A stretch of DNA of 64,000 bases from Luscinia megarhynchos (GCA_034336665.1 JAPFBE010000033.1:186001-250000), one strand, 5' to 3'; shown: positions 1-11,545, counted from the stretch's first letter. Program-made: numbers and translations. Notes: generated by a model from the sequence alone, not told the origin.

Positions 1-235
1 TATCAAGGAGATGGAAAAGGAAAGGGAAGAGAGAAAGAAAAGAGTAGCTGAAAAGATGAAGTGATGCAATGCTAATAGTCGCCCTTCAAAGGACACCATC
101 TAATTGCAGAACAGGGAGATGCCCTGCCCTAGGAGGATTGAAGCCAAATCAGTGTGCATACTGTAAAGGTTTTGGCCATTGAAAACTCAAATATCCCCAT
201 AAGTTGAAGAGGGGCAACCCCTGGTTACCATAGAG
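1..235 (+). pseudogene. ERV-H gag 3' end, nucleocapsid remnant
   Basis: A basic, lysine/arginine-rich stretch ends in a stop at 61-63. It is followed by a zinc-knuckle-like C-x2-C-x4-H at 153-179; the codon after the His is a stop, and the last Cys of the CCHC knuckle appears as Tyr. In a live virus nucleocapsid binds genomic RNA. This copy cannot be expressed. Identification rests on the knuckle and on its position directly upstream of the protease motif. Confidence 0.55.
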
Positions 236-600
236 CTAAGGAAAGAGAAAACTCACTTTTAATAGGCACTGGAGCTACTTACTCATTATTAAATACAAAC
301 CAAGGAAAAGTATGCTAAGAAACTGTAAATGTTGGTGCAACAGGGAAAGAAGAAAAACAAACTCCATTCTTTTTAAATATGGCAGAAGATTAATATCGCA
401 TCAATTTTTATATATGTCGGAGTGTTTGATTCCTCTTTTGGGAAGAGACCTGGTCTCAGATTATATTTAAAGATGGAGAAGTACAGTTATTTGTATATGA
501 GACTAAAAAGCTAGAGACAAGAATTTTTATATTGCAGGGAATACCAGAACTAGATAATTCTGGAGGAATACTGGAAGCCATAGAAAATGCAGTAACACTC
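236..600 (+). pseudogene. ERV-H protease remnant
   Basis: The motif LLIGTGA at 256-276 is the retropepsin active-site box (normally LxDTGA), with the catalytic Asp replaced by Gly. Downstream similarity is weak and interrupted by stops. Retroviral aspartic protease would mature Gag-Pol. The missing catalytic residue and the disrupted frame mean this copy is inactive. Confidence 0.6.
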
Positions 601-1685
601 TTGGTTTGGGCCAGAGGAACTCCAGGACTTTCCCGATGAGCTCAGCATGTAAGCGTTATCCTAAAACCTGGATCAAAACCAGTAACGCAGAAACAATATC
701 CTTTACAATTAGAAGCTAGAAGGGCAATTGAGAATTTAATAGAGAACTTCAGGGAATTTGGATTAGTGGTAGAATGCGAATCAGAATATAATACTCCTAT
801 TTTTCCAGTTTAAAAGCCTGGGATGAATAAATACAGGCTGGTACAAGACCTACAAGCAATCAATCAAATAGTTCAGGATATCCACCCTGTTGTAGCAAAT
901 CCTTATACCTTGGTAACAGCTGTTATCGAATATCATCAATGGTTTAAAGAAATAATTTGAAGGATGCCTTCTTTTGCATACCTCTTGATAAGCAAAGTTA
1001 AGGCATTTTTGCCTTTGAATGGGAAAATCCTCAAACCAGTCAAAAGACTCGGTTTACCTGGACTATATTACCACAAGGATTTAAAAATAGACCAACAATT
1101 TTTGGGAATCGATTGGCAAAAGAATTAGAGACCTGGAAGAAGGGTTGGTCCTGCAGTATATGGATGACATCTTACTAGCAACTGAAACTAATGAAAACTG
1201 TATGGAATTGACTATCAGTCTTTTAAAATTTCCTAGGCCAAGGAGGCTACAAAGTATCTTGGAAAAAAGCTCAAATCATGAAACAGCAAGTTACCTACCT
1301 AGGGTTTGAAATTATTCCAGGACAACAGAAACTGGGAAAGGACAGAAAAGGGGCCATCTGCCAGGTATCCCGACCTGTGACTGCCCTAGATTTACGACCA
1401 TTCTTGGGTGGGATGGTGTAGATTGTGGATCTCAAATTAATAAGGAGGCCCTGGAAGGCCTGAGAGTGAACATGTGATCCGTAACTTAAAGTTGGCCCTG
1501 ATGTCCAACAAAGTCTTTTGAGTTTTTTGTGCATGAATGACAGCACCTATCCCTTGGAGTTCTGGCTCAGAAGGTAGAAGACTTCAAGAGGCCTGTGGGG
1601 TACTTTTCAAAACAACTCAACAACATTAGCCAGCAATTGCACAGATGTCTGCGAGCTCTAGCAGCAACTGTTCTCCTCATCTAAG
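601..1685 (+). pseudogene. ERV-H reverse transcriptase remnant
   Basis: Class I RT similarity begins near 655 (the segment reading KPGSKPVTQKQYP) and includes the fingers/palm stretch around 700-900. The catalytic YMDD is at 1157-1168. In-frame stops occur at several points (for example 811-813 and 958-960) and frame changes are needed to follow it. The connection region is interrupted by a solo LTR at 1686 and resumes at 2053. RT copies the viral RNA; this copy is dead. Confidence 0.75.
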
Positions 1686-2052
1686 TGTAGAACGGGCTGA
1701 CAGCTGATCTGTGAGCCAGAGGAGTGAGCTGACTGAAGAAGAAGTTGATAAGATTCGTGTTTACCTGTGAAGGGAAGAATACAAGGACGTTTGCATGGTA
1801 ATGGAGGGAACAGAGATAAACAATGGACACCTGCAGTTAGAAAAACAGGATTATTATCTGTTTGTAAAATTCTTGTAAAAACAGTGATGCTGGCTGCTTT
1901 GTACCAATGAACACGATGAGCTGTGTTATTGTAACCAATGAATGAAGTATGCACGGTGTTAAAGAATGTATAAAAGAGCAGCCATAATAAAAAAGCCATT
2001 TTACCTGTTGCTACGTGTTGCTATGTGTGTCTTGTCCGTCCCAACAGCGACA
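1686..2052 (+). mobile_element. Solo LTR, type P (ALV/ERVK-style, 6-bp duplication)
   Basis: This 367-bp block begins TGTAGAACGG and ends CAGCGACA. It is flanked by a perfect 6-bp duplication TCTAAG (1680-1685 and 2053-2058). It has a TATA-like tataaaag near 1968 and a polyadenylation signal near 1986. RT-connection similarity of ERV-H stops at its left edge and resumes at its right edge, so it is a clean insertion that later lost its interior. Six-bp duplications are usual for alpha/beta-type (ERVK) integrases. Confidence 0.85.
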
Positions 2053-2760
2053 TCTAAGAGGCCAGGAAATTGACTTTGGGACAAAAGATAATAGTATATA
2101 CTTTGCACACAGTAACCACTGTATTAGGCCAAAAAGGGGAGGCACTGGCTTTCCCTGAGGTGTATGCTGAAATATCAAACTGTTTTAATGGAGCAAGAAG
2201 TGGAGTTGAAAGTAACCCCAGTGGTAAATTCAAGTCGATTCTTGAACACTCCAATGCAAGAAGAAGAGCGGTTAACCTATTCTTGCTTACAGATGTAAGT
2301 CGACCAGACCTACAAGGTGCAACCACTGAAGATCCAGATTGATGGAAGTAGTTTGGTTCAAGATGGAAAACAAAGAATGCAGTAGTCATGGCAGCCAAGA
2401 TAATAGAAGCTGCACCCCTACTCGTGGACACCTCAGCACAAAGGGCAGAGCTCATAGCTCTACAAAGAGCCCTGTAATTAGCAGCAGGAAAAAGAGTAAA
2501 CATATGGACCAACTCAAAATGTGATTTTAGCATTTTTCATGCCCATTGAGTGATATGGAAAGAAAGAGGTCTATTAACAGTGCAGGGATCCCCGATTAAA
2601 TACAAACAATGAATACTGTTCCTACTCGATACTATCCAGCTGCCCAGAGAAGTGTCTGTACCACACTGTAAAGTACACCAACATGGGGTTTCTGGAATTC
2701 ATGTAGGAAAAAAATAGACTTGCAGATAAAGCTGCACATGAGGTTGCGCAAGAAGGCATC
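2053..2760 (+). pseudogene. ERV-H RT connection and RNase H remnant
   Basis: The connection domain (TLGQKI... frame from 2070) leads into an RNase H start IDGSS at 2338-2352, whose Asp would be a metal-binding residue. After that, frames change repeatedly, with recognisable pieces down to the ADKAA-type segment near 2720. RNase H removes the RNA strand during reverse transcription. Multiple stops show the copy is inactive. Confidence 0.65.
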
Positions 2761-2799
2761 CTGGCATTAATACCTGACAAAGCTATTTCACTCCCAGAA

Positions 2800-3720
2800 G
2801 TTAGCCCTGGATATAGTCAAGCAGATTTAAAATTAGCTACTTATCTAAAAGCTCAGAATAAAGAGAGTGGATGGCTAGTGATTCCTAACAATCAGGTCAT
2901 AGTCCCACAACTGATTGTACAAATTGTAAAGAAGAAACACCACCAAACCCACTGGGGAATCAATGCTATGGTGACTCGTCTACAGACTCAGATACTCAGT
3001 GTCTGTATGACAAAAATTGTCAAGTCTGTTACAGAAAAATGTTCAATATGTCTTAAAAGAGGAAACACTCCCAGAGATTACTGGTAAATTGATTTTTCTG
3101 AGTTACCACACCAACAAGGATACAGGTATCTCCTAGTGTTAGTGGCTTTTCTGGGTGACCAGAAGCTTTCCCCTGATGCACCAACAAGGCTAGAAAAGTC
3201 ACCAAGGTATTCTTCAAAGAGATCATACCCAGGTTTGGAGTGCCTATAGGAATGCCATCTGATAGTGGACCTCATTTTATATCTGAAGTGTTACATCAGC
3301 TTAGTGAGTAGTTAGGTATTAGTTGGGATTTGCATACTCCATGGAGACTGCAATCTAGCAGAAGGGTTGAGTGAACGAATCAAACTTTAAAGAGACATAT
3401 TAGTGAAATGCGTAAGGAAACTTCTTTGAAATAGCCACAGATGTTACCACTAGCTTTGTTATCAATTAGAATGCAACCTCGAACTAACCTGAAGGCGAGC
3501 CCATACGGGTTGATGTTTGGGAGACCATATTCTGTTACAACTTAACCTGAATCCAACCCTGTGTCTGAAAAAGAAATTTGGAATCAAGAAACAGCAAAGT
3601 TTAGTTTTGTTAGGGAAATCCTAGAATGAATAAAAAAGTTTATCATTCTCTCAGAACTTCTTACCCCAGATACCCTAGTTCATTCAAGTATGCATCAAGG
3701 CCTGAAATTTGGAGCCACTT
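2800..3720 (+). pseudogene. ERV-H integrase remnant
   Basis: An N-terminal HHCC zinc finger is visible: two His near 2938-2955 and the CxxC at 3040-3051, within an open stretch 2878-3087. The core follows with stops; a DFSELP-type start of the core is at about 3091-3108 and the segment before the glutamate near 3350. Integrase inserts viral DNA and leaves a fixed-length target duplication. The frame is broken many times. Confidence 0.65.
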
Positions 3721-4119
3721 CAGGAGATGTAGAAAGGACTTTATGTAGTTCTGTTAGCTGCAATAATGGCAGTGAAAGTAAAAGGACTTAACTCCTGGAT
3801 TCATTGCACCTGAATTAAGAAGGCTCTCAACTCAGTGTGGACAGTGGAAAACACCGGACCTCTGTGGCTGAAAATTTCAAAGATATGTGTAGACAACTAG
3901 TGAAATGTATAGACTAATGTTTATGGGAATATTTTTTTATCTTTAGGTGGGGGTGTGGAAGAAAATTTAATATTTACTTTAGTCCAAGGGTTTGGTAAAA
4001 TGCACAATCTGTCCAGCATTACAGCCTGTCTCCCCTATCCCTGATTCGACAGGGGAACCTATTCCTTGGGGAATTATCCCTATAGATCTGTCAATGGTAA
4101 TTCAGTATGATAATCTGAC

Positions 4120-4773
4120 TGTCTTGGGGTGACTTTATGATGCTTGTATCCCCAATCATCTGTTCTGTTGGTGTTGAATATTGAGTTCTGCAGCTTCAAG
4201 ACTGGTTCCAGGAGTGAAGGGGGAGAGAAGAGGTGCAGAGCTTGTTATGAGACTGCACTTGCTCCCTCGCATGCTTCACACAGGCTGTGTTGTCTGCAGT
4301 GGACAACAGGAGATAGCTCTCCTTTGCTTTTGGTTAGTTTTTCTGGCTAGCTGAGGCAGAGAAGATCCCTGGACTGTAGGTTTTTTTTCCCTTTTTCTTG
4401 GAATTATTTGAGCCTGCTCTGGACTGAAAACCCAGAAAAGCACTGGGAGCTCACACCTGTGGCCCACCAGGCCTGGCCTGGGCCACGGCATTTCCCAGTG
4501 CCAGAGAGACTGAGAACAGACTAAGTCGGACTGCAACCCATGAAAGGAACTCTTCTCAATTTATCATCTCTTCGGAGCAGCGAGAGTTTTTGCTGTTTAG
4601 TATTGTTCATTTTTGTGCTAGAAAGTACTTTGTCTGCTAAATAAACAGGTTTTTTCCCACTTCTCTCTGAATAAATATTTCCCCGAACCAGTTGGAGGAG
4701 GGACTACTTAAATCTGTTTCCTAGAGGAAACCCATTCAAAAGTTTCCTCACAAATTTGCCCTAAACCAGGACA
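4120..4773 (+). mobile_element. Solo LTR, type B, copy 1
   Basis: This 654-bp block has terminal inverted repeats TGTCTTGG and CCAGGACA and a polyadenylation signal (aataaacagg near 4641). It matches the second copy at 15839-16447 over both ends. Flanks CTGAC and CTAAG are an imperfect 5-bp duplication (three of five identical), consistent with an old insertion into ERV-H env. Confidence 0.8.
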
Positions 4774-5534
4774 CTAAGGCAATAGCAAAAGCAAGCATCA
4801 CACACTATTTGGATGAGAAAGAGAGATGTAGGTGATGGGGAGATGGCCTTCTTGAGGATCCAATAGCCTGGAGGCCAGGAGATAATAGAATTATTTTTGG
4901 AAAGGAAAAAGGTAGGGAGGGCCCAACTGTGTCTCAGAGTTTTGGAGCAGCATTTTGTGGATTTCGCCTTGGCAATCTCAGGAGGCCAAGCAGTCAGGCT
5001 TTTAGATTTATTTATTACTAAGAATTACACCCAAAATGTTCCACACTGGCCAGAATGTCAAACCCTCCAAAGCAAGCCTCGTACTTGGACAAAGCCCTTA
5101 GAAGGATGATGGAAATACTTAGGAAAGGTAAAATGGTGTCTGAATTAGGGAATCACACCTATGTATAATTAAGTGAAAATTAATGGAGGTGAGGAGAAAA
5201 ACAAAACCATGAAAGTTGGTCCAGCACCATAAGGTAGATGGCCAAATTAGTTCTAAATTGTAATAATAAACCTTTAGATTGTGTTAAATCTTTGGAAATT
5301 CCTTCTCCAGGTTACACTGGACTACTTCAGATGGATGTTGGACCACTCTCCTCATGCTTGAACCAACTACCATGCAAGTTACCTTAGGATTATTAACCTT
5401 ATGTCCAACTTGGAAAAGAAGCCCCATGAAAGCCCAATACCGGAATAAGGTAAAACAAGGCAGAAATGGATGGACAGGACCTTCAGCTTCTACACAGTTT
5501 GAATGGGGTCTACAGAGTTTTCTCTTACCAGGAA

Positions 5535-6052
5535 TGTACTAGTTTGAAAGTAAGTCAGAACTACGATTAATTAGGAAAATTTAAATACAGGCAGAAAACA
5601 CTGGCCTAAACTGACAGGATACAACCTAACACCCTGTTGGTAAGAGTTATGGTAGCAGTCCAATTAAATGATGGCTGCAGTCCTGATGGAGTGGTTCTGT
5701 TGAAGCAGTGATCCTGTAGAAATGTCTGGTCTTCACCTGAAAGTCCAGTAGTAGTTCTCCTCTGGGAATCCAGTAGGTAGCGCTGCTCGTGCTATTCCAA
5801 ACCTCATATTATATCCAGGTGGAAATGCTTGATTCCTTCCCCTGGGCGAAGCATCTCACAATGGCATGATGCAATTTTATGAGTCATGCAGTGAGATCTT
5901 GATGGCCCATTAATGGAGATAGCCCCCCCCAGAGGGTGTTATCAGGGATGAGTCATGGAGATAAAGAACACTGCCCCACCTGTTTTAACGACTTCTGAAG
6001 ATGGCAATAGAATACAGACTTTTGGTTACATCTTACATTGTAACCTAAGACA
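5535..6052 (-). mobile_element. Solo LTR, type A, copy 1 (minus strand)
   Basis: On the minus strand it starts TGTCTTAGGTTACAATG and ends in the CTTTCAAACTAGTACA-type terminus. It is collinear with the LTRs of the ERVL provirus at 8174-16586. Flanking AGGAA (5530-5534) and AGGAG (6053-6057) form a near-perfect 5-bp duplication, as expected for ERVL. It lies inside ERV-H env. Confidence 0.8.
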
Positions 6053-6426
6053 AGGAGCCATGGCTCTAGAAAACAGAATTTTGTAAGATAATATAACTTG
6101 GCAAGTAACAAAACTATCTGAAGCCACAAAAAGGGGATTTCAAACTATGAATAAGCAAATATGGGCAAATAGTAGACTCAAATTACAAAATAGACTGGCC
6201 TTAGAACTACTGCTTACCAAAGAACAAGGGGCATGTGGGTATTTAAAATTGGATAGACAACACTATTGCGTACACATCCCAAATGTAAAAGAAGATCCCC
6301 AAAAACAACAAAATGTGGCAAGTTGGTGAAGATAGAAATGCTATCCAAAAGGCCTCTGAAAAGAATTGGCTCAATAAAATTCTTTAAGGAATAAGGGGAT
6401 GGTCCCTGAGAAGATGGCTGGCTGGA

Positions 6427-7183
6427 TGTTGGGGGTTGGTTTTTCCTTTCCTCTCTGCCTGTGGAATTTTTTCCCATTGACATGCTAAGAAGCGCTGATG
6501 ACTAGGTCCTTGAGACCTTGAGATGGGGAGAGGGAGAGTCTCACTGTTTTTTTGGGGGAATTTCTCTTGGAGGGAGGGAGGGACAAAGGGTGGGACACTG
6601 CGAGATTAGAAGCAGGTAAAGGAGGGTGGGAGGCAGTTGCTGGCTCTTGCTTGCTTTTGGCTTCGGAGGAGAAAGGTCATTGCTACCCTCTCCCACCCAT
6701 CCTAATGCCAGGAGCTGCCTCTTCTGTTGTTGGACCCAGCACCACTGCTTGGACACCCTCCTGCTTCAGCTTGCTGTTTACTGAGCGTCCCACCTGTCCT
6801 CCATCTCCTCCCATCTGGGACACAACTGCCATCACCCCAGCACCCCTGCAGCTGCACAGGATCGTCGCACCTGCACTGTCCACCGGGAGCCGGCCGGCAC
6901 TCACTGCCAGCAGTGACGGTAACTGCACCATAGGGGAAAGTACCATGGGCCGAGAAGGACTGGAACTAGGTTACTGTTCTGTTTGTTGTTAATTTCATAG
7001 TTGTTGTTTTATTTGCCTTGTTAGCTATACTAGTAAAGACCTGTTATTCCTATCCCCATATCTTTGCCCGAGAGCCCCTTAATTTCTAAATTATACTAAT
7101 TCAGAGGAAGGGATTTACTTTTCTTCATTTCAAAGGAAGGCCCTGGTTTCCCCAGCAGACACCTGTCTTTTCAAACCAGGACA
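6427..7183 (+). mobile_element. Solo LTR, type D, copy 1, in the Env membrane anchor
   Basis: This 757-bp LTR starts TGTTGGGGGTTGG and ends AACCAGGACA. A perfect 5-bp duplication CTGGA flanks it (6422-6426 and 7184-7188). It interrupts the Env transmembrane anchor of ERV-H. The open frame at 6552-6992 lies wholly inside the LTR and is not a gene. It shares its R/U5 end with LTR type A. Confidence 0.9.
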
Positions 7184-7363
7184 CTGGAATACTGAAAACC
7201 ATCATAATTGTAATTCTTGTAATTACTGCAGTAATTACTGATTGTTAGTTTTTGTGAAATAACTGTTTGGGATCTCACGAGAATGTATATGACTATAGAT
7301 AGAAATCAAATTGAAAATTATCAAATGACCTTGAGCAATTTGAAAAGTTTCAAAAAGGGGCAT

Positions 7364-7703
7364 TGATACCAAAAGGGTTAATTTAATTTTTACTGTGCCT
7401 GTGAGTTTTTAGCGGAAAAAGAAGTCATGCAAAAACTGCTTTGCAGCAAGGATTGTTGGGAGATAAGAAGACATCTGTCTCAAGAATACAATAACAGACA
7501 AAACAATGGATTGGATCTGGGAACTTGGTGTAGGATTTATGGTAATGGGCAAATTGTAATGTGCATGTAGTGACTATATATAAGTAACACACTTATAGAA
7601 TCACGTGTCCGCATAAGGTTAGGAGTATAGTGCATTAGATGTCAGGCTTAAATAAATGACGCCTTTTTTTAACACCAATTTAATGTTAAGGAGTCTTATT
7701 CCA
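7364..7703 (+). mobile_element. ERV-H 3' LTR
   Basis: An A/G-rich polypurine tract (about 7350-7362) precedes TGATACCAAAAGGG at 7364. The LTR has a TATA-like tatatataag near 7575 and a polyadenylation signal aataaatg near 7651. A second, truncated copy of the same 5' half is at 21524-21743. The right end, at about 7703, is judged from the CA terminus and is uncertain by some bases. Confidence 0.65.
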
Positions 7704-8173
7704 ATATTTTGGAGATTTGGTGAAAAGTTCAGCAGTTTTAAGATAAATCAAGTTTTCTTCCCTATTTTTTAAGCAAAGACACTTGTGCCCTGCTTTCCAT
7801 GCTGCCTCCCCTGCAGAGTTATCAACAAAAATGATCCTTTAGGACTCACATAAAACTCAAGTCAAATAAGCGAACATCAAAAGAAACTCCCCTCCGGATT
7901 CATTTTCATAAGTAACCTCACTGGAAGCAGGTTGAATACATTAGTAAGTGAAGAAATAACCATGAGTCAATATAACCTCTGCATGACTCGCACACATCCT
8001 TGCATAGCTTAGAAGCACATCTCTTCTACATGGCTGAAAAGTTACAGTGCTCTGAGGGACTCATTGCTATCTGAGTTACTGCAGTGCAGCTGAAAGACAA
8101 ATCCACTTTGCTTTAAAGAAGTTACCTAAGGTATATTTTCATCAGAAAAGCATTAAGCTTACTGAAGACTAAT
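7704..8173. other. Spacer between ERV-H and the ERVL provirus
   Basis: About 470 bp of AT-rich sequence with no recognisable gene or LTR end. The last five bases (CTAAT, 8169-8173) are the left target duplication of the ERVL provirus. Confidence 0.5.
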
Positions 8174-8896
8174 TGTCTTGATTTGAAAGAGAGGTGTTTG
8201 CTAAGAAAGGCAGGAAACTGCCTTTGAAATGGAGGATGTAAACCTCCTCCCTCCAAATCACTATAATTTTGAAATTGAGGAGCTCTCAGGCAAAGATATG
8301 GGAAGAGGAATAACAGTTCTTTACTAGGAAAATTAAAATAGAAATTCAGTATTAGAAAGAACAATCCCAAAACACTGACAGAGTCAGAATAAAACCTGAC
8401 GCCCCATCAGTCAGGGAGTTGGCACCAGTCTGATTAAATGGTGGCTGCAGTTGTCCTGGAGTGTCAGATGTGGTTCAGTTGAAGCACTGGTCCTATAGAA
8501 GGGTGCAGTTTTCCTCCAAAGGTCCAGTGATGATGTGGAAAGGTCTGGTTTTCCTCTGGAATCCAGTGGAGAGAAGGCTGCTTTGGTGGTCCAAACCTCA
8601 GTTTTTATCTAGGTAGGAAAGGCTAGGCTCCTCCCCCTGGCTGGAGCATTTCCCAATGGGAGGATGTAATTTTATCAGTCATACAGTGAGACTCAGTGGC
8701 CCATTAACAGACGATATTTTTTGGAGGAAAGATGGTTTGTGAAAAAGATAAAGATGACTGCCCCACCTGATTTTAACAGATGGCCCATTAGCAGAAAATA
8801 TCTCTCATGGAAATAAGGATCACTGCCCCATCTGGTTTCAACAAATGGTGATAGAATGCATACTTTTGGTCACATCCTGTATTGCAACCTAAGACA
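8174..8896 (-). mobile_element. Provirus C1 3' LTR (type A)
   Basis: On the minus strand it runs from TGTCTTAGGTTGCAATAC (8896) to a CAAATCAAGACA-type end (8174). It carries the shared R/U5 segment with a polyadenylation-region TAGTAAAGAACTG. It pairs with the split 5' LTR at 14021-16586. Sense transcription would start here only for flanking DNA. Confidence 0.85.
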
Positions 8897-8910
8897 TTAT
8901 CCACCCCTTA
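8897..8910 (-). other. Polypurine tract of provirus C1
   Basis: The minus strand reads AAGGGGTGGATAA immediately before the LTR start TGTCTTAGG. The same GGGGTGGATAA lies before the 3' LTR of provirus C2 (59886-59896). This is the expected plus-strand priming site in reverse transcription. Confidence 0.75.
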
Positions 8911-8989
8911 TTTTATTATCATCTGCATCATACCCAAATTAGCACGTTTTTTAGACTTTAAAATGAAACCTTACACACGGTTCTTACTT

Positions 8990-9850
8990 AAGATTAGGTT
9001 TCCCTATGGTACGCAATGGGCTTTCTTATCTTTTTGCATTACCCACTAAGTGTAACCAGGTTTTGGGGAAAGACAATCCCACGGATGGGTTTGTCTTTGC
9101 CTGAGGTGGGACTAACCTAAACAGTCTTTTCTAAAATAGTTTTCATGTATACCGCAGGGACTTTATTTCTATCTACTGTGTGCAAAGGTTCAGGTTAGGT
9201 AGGACTCGCTTGATTGATGGACTTCTGGGTGTTGACCATTCGGGTGGCTTTTGCTAAGTGCATTTTTCAATTTTTGAAAGTTTTTTCGTTAAGTGCTTTC
9301 AGGGTAGTCTTGAGTAGCTCGTTGCACTGTTTAACTTTTCTGTCAACTGGTGTATGGTAAGGGATATGATATACTCATTTAATGCCATGTTTTTTGGCCC
9401 AGGTGTTGATAAGGCTATTTTTGAAATGGGTCCTGTTGTCAGATTTGATTTTTTTAGGAGTACTATGCCTTTAAAGGACTTTTTTAAGGCTTAAGATTGT
9501 GTTTCGGGCAGTGATGTGAGGCACAGGGAAGGTTTTTAACTATTCGGTGGTGGGTTCCACTATGGTCAGCACGTAGTCCTTGCCTTGGCGGGTTTGAGGC
9601 AGTGGAATATAGTCAATCTGCCAGGTATTTCTATACTTATATTTGGACTACCGCTTTTCATACCAGAGGGGTTTTACTTCCTTGGCTTGCTTGATGGCAG
9701 CACATGTCTTACAATTATGGATAACTTGAGAAACACTGTTTATGGTTAAATCTACTTTTTGGCTTTGTGCCTACATATAGGAGGCGTTTTTGCCCTGATG
9801 ACATGAGATATCATGGGCTTATTGAGTTAGGAACAACTTTTCTTTGTGCT
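8990..9850 (-). pseudogene. C1 integrase, heavily G-to-A altered
   Basis: Aligns collinearly with the integrase of C2 at 58957-59796 (minus against plus). The minus strand carries dense A where C2 has G: in 9423-9548 against 59230-59358, about 21 G-to-A differences, about one A-to-G and about two C-to-T were counted by eye. Trp codons become stops and Gly/Glu become Ser/Lys-type codons. Integrase function is lost. The strand bias resembles cytidine-deaminase editing of minus-strand cDNA rather than neutral decay. Confidence 0.75.
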
Positions 9851-10560
9851 GCCTATTTAAGTCTATTTTTGAAACTATTATTTTTGCAGCCTGATTTACT
9901 TGCTTGTTGTTTCGGTGCTCTTTATTAGCCTGACTTTTGGGGACATGGACATTTACATGATGGACTTTTACATGTAGCTTTTTTACTCTGGTGGCAATGT
10001 CTTTTTCTAATTAGCAGCTTAGATTGGTTTACCTTTACATTGCCAGTTAGCCTTTTTCTACTTTTTCAGCTAACTTTACAGAGCATTGGTTACTATTTAT
10101 AAATTAGTATAAAGGTCAGGTTTGGCGACTTTTTTTTCAGCAATATTCAGGGCTAGCTCAACCTCTTTGAGTTCAGCAAGTTTACTTGATCTACTTTTTT
10201 TTTGGTAGCTTGTGCAACTTGTTGTGAGGGGCTTTATACGGCTGCTTTTAACTTCCAGTTCATCCCCACAATGCAACTGTCAGTGAAAAGAAAATAGCAT
10301 GCTTTGTATTTGGCAGTTGGTTATACGGTGGGGCTTCTTTGACCCGGGTTACTTGTTCCTGCTCCTTTTTGTCAGTGAGATTAAAGTTAACTTTATGGCA
10401 ATTTTGTAATTATTTCTAAAATTTTAGGGCAATTTGGACTTTTAATATGGGAGCGTTGCATGATGAGGGCAATCCATTTGCTTCATGTGGCGTCGGTGAC
10501 ATGGTGGGTAGAAGGAACTTTTTTTTAAAACATCCACCACAGCACAGGTAGTTGGGGTGC
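9851..10560 (-). pseudogene. C1 RNase H, heavily G-to-A altered
   Basis: Collinear with C2 RNase H (58231-58956). Purine-rich codons of C2, such as the Glu/Gly run near 58580 and the Glu/Arg run near 58640, appear here as unbroken A runs on the minus strand (T runs on the plus strand, for example 10188-10201 and 10128-10136). Stops are frequent, including Trp-to-stop. The enzyme cannot be made. Confidence 0.7.
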
Positions 10561-10569
10561 CAAGAGGAG

Positions 10570-11545
10570 CTGTGCTTCCATGCCAATTACCTCTGAGGAA
10601 GCTTGAACTCTTTCATGGGCAGACAAGATTACTTTTTTTGTGGGAGTGTAGTTGGCTTCAAACCATCTGTAACTTTGGCTTTAGAATTCCAGTGGTCAGC
10701 TTCAAGTCTCACTAGGCACCTTATGCCAAAGGCTCCAGGACAAACCATTGTTTCCGGCTGCAGAATAAAGTACTATTTCACCCCGGTCCCATTCTGACTG
10801 GGCCAAGGGCTACCACATGAGCAATTTCTTGCTTGATCTGGGCGAAGGCTTGTTGTTGTTCAGGGCCCCAGTGGAAATCATTCTTGCAAGTAACCAGGTA
10901 AAGAGGGATCACAATCTGGCTGTATTCAGGAATTTGCATTCTCCAAAAGCATATGGCACCTAGGAAAGCTTGTGTTTCCTTCTTGCTGGTTATTGATGAC
11001 CTCAGTGGCGATCTGACGCCATCCGTCTTGCTACTTTATCCCCAGGAACTGGATTTCTCGGGCAGGTCCTTTGACTTTGCTCTTTTTAATGGCAAAACTG
11101 GCTCCCAGCAGAATTTGGAGCATCTACTCTCCTTTCTCAAATACTTCCATTGCCATTTTCCTCCACACAATGATGTCATCGATGTATTGCAGGTGTTCTG
11201 GAGCTTCACCCTTTTCCAGTGCAGCCTGGATCAGCCCATGGCAGATGGTGGGGCTGTGTTTCCACCCCTGGGGCAGTCGGTTCCAGGTGTACTGCATGCC
11301 CTTCAAAGTGAAAGCAAACTGAGGCCTGCATTCTGCTGCCAGAGGAATGGAGAAAAATGCATTGGCAATGTCAAAGCTGGCGTACCACCTTGCTGCCTTG
11401 GACTCCAGCTTGTACTGGAGTTCCAGCATGTACGGCATGGCAGCGCTCAGCACTGGAGTTACTTCATTCAATGCACAATAGTCCAATGTCAGTCTCCAAT
11501 CTCCATCAGATTTGCGCACAGGCCAGATGGGGCTGTTGAAGGGTG
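10570..11545 (-). pseudogene. C1 reverse transcriptase (ERVL), partly well preserved
   Basis: The minus-strand frame 11519-11124 keeps the palm domain: DYCALNEVTP, DIANAFFSIPL, LPQGWKHSPT and the catalytic YIDD at 11175-11186. A shift follows near 11124, and the thumb/connection continues to about 10570 in other frames. This part shows far fewer G-to-A changes than the RNase H and integrase further downstream. RT would copy genomic RNA from the tRNA-Lys primer. Confidence 0.85.

Larger units (their letters stand above)
3721..7363 (+). pseudogene. ERV-H env remnant, split by three solo LTRs
   Basis: Env similarity is scattered over 3721-4119, 4774-5534, 6053-6426 and 7184-7363. The clearest part is TM: LQNRLALELLL near 6180-6210, the immunosuppressive-domain region of class I Env, followed by Cys residues near 6230 and 6265. 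The membrane anchor is cut by an LTR at 6427 and resumes at 7184 with a strongly hydrophobic Ile/Leu/Val run to about 7245. SU is not recognisable in detail. The protein cannot be made. Confidence 0.65.
1..7703 (+). mobile_element. ERV-H: degraded class I-like provirus, 5' end outside the window
   Basis: Remnants follow retroviral order: nucleocapsid, protease, RT, RNase H, integrase, Env TM, polypurine tract and 3' LTR. Every reading frame has stops and shifts, so it is an old, dead copy. The tRNA site and 5' LTR lie left of the window. Four solo LTRs sit inside it (1686-2052, 4120-4773, 5535-6052, 6427-7183); removing them rejoins the flanking coding similarity. The Env TM with an immunosuppressive-like segment and the HHCC integrase finger point to a gammaretrovirus-like (class I) origin. 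That is inference from motifs, since no database search was possible. Confidence 0.8.

Noticed and set aside
6552..6992. Open frame of 146 codons on the plus strand
   Set aside because: It lies wholly inside solo LTR D1 and includes LTR U3/R sequence; other D copies have different frames there.
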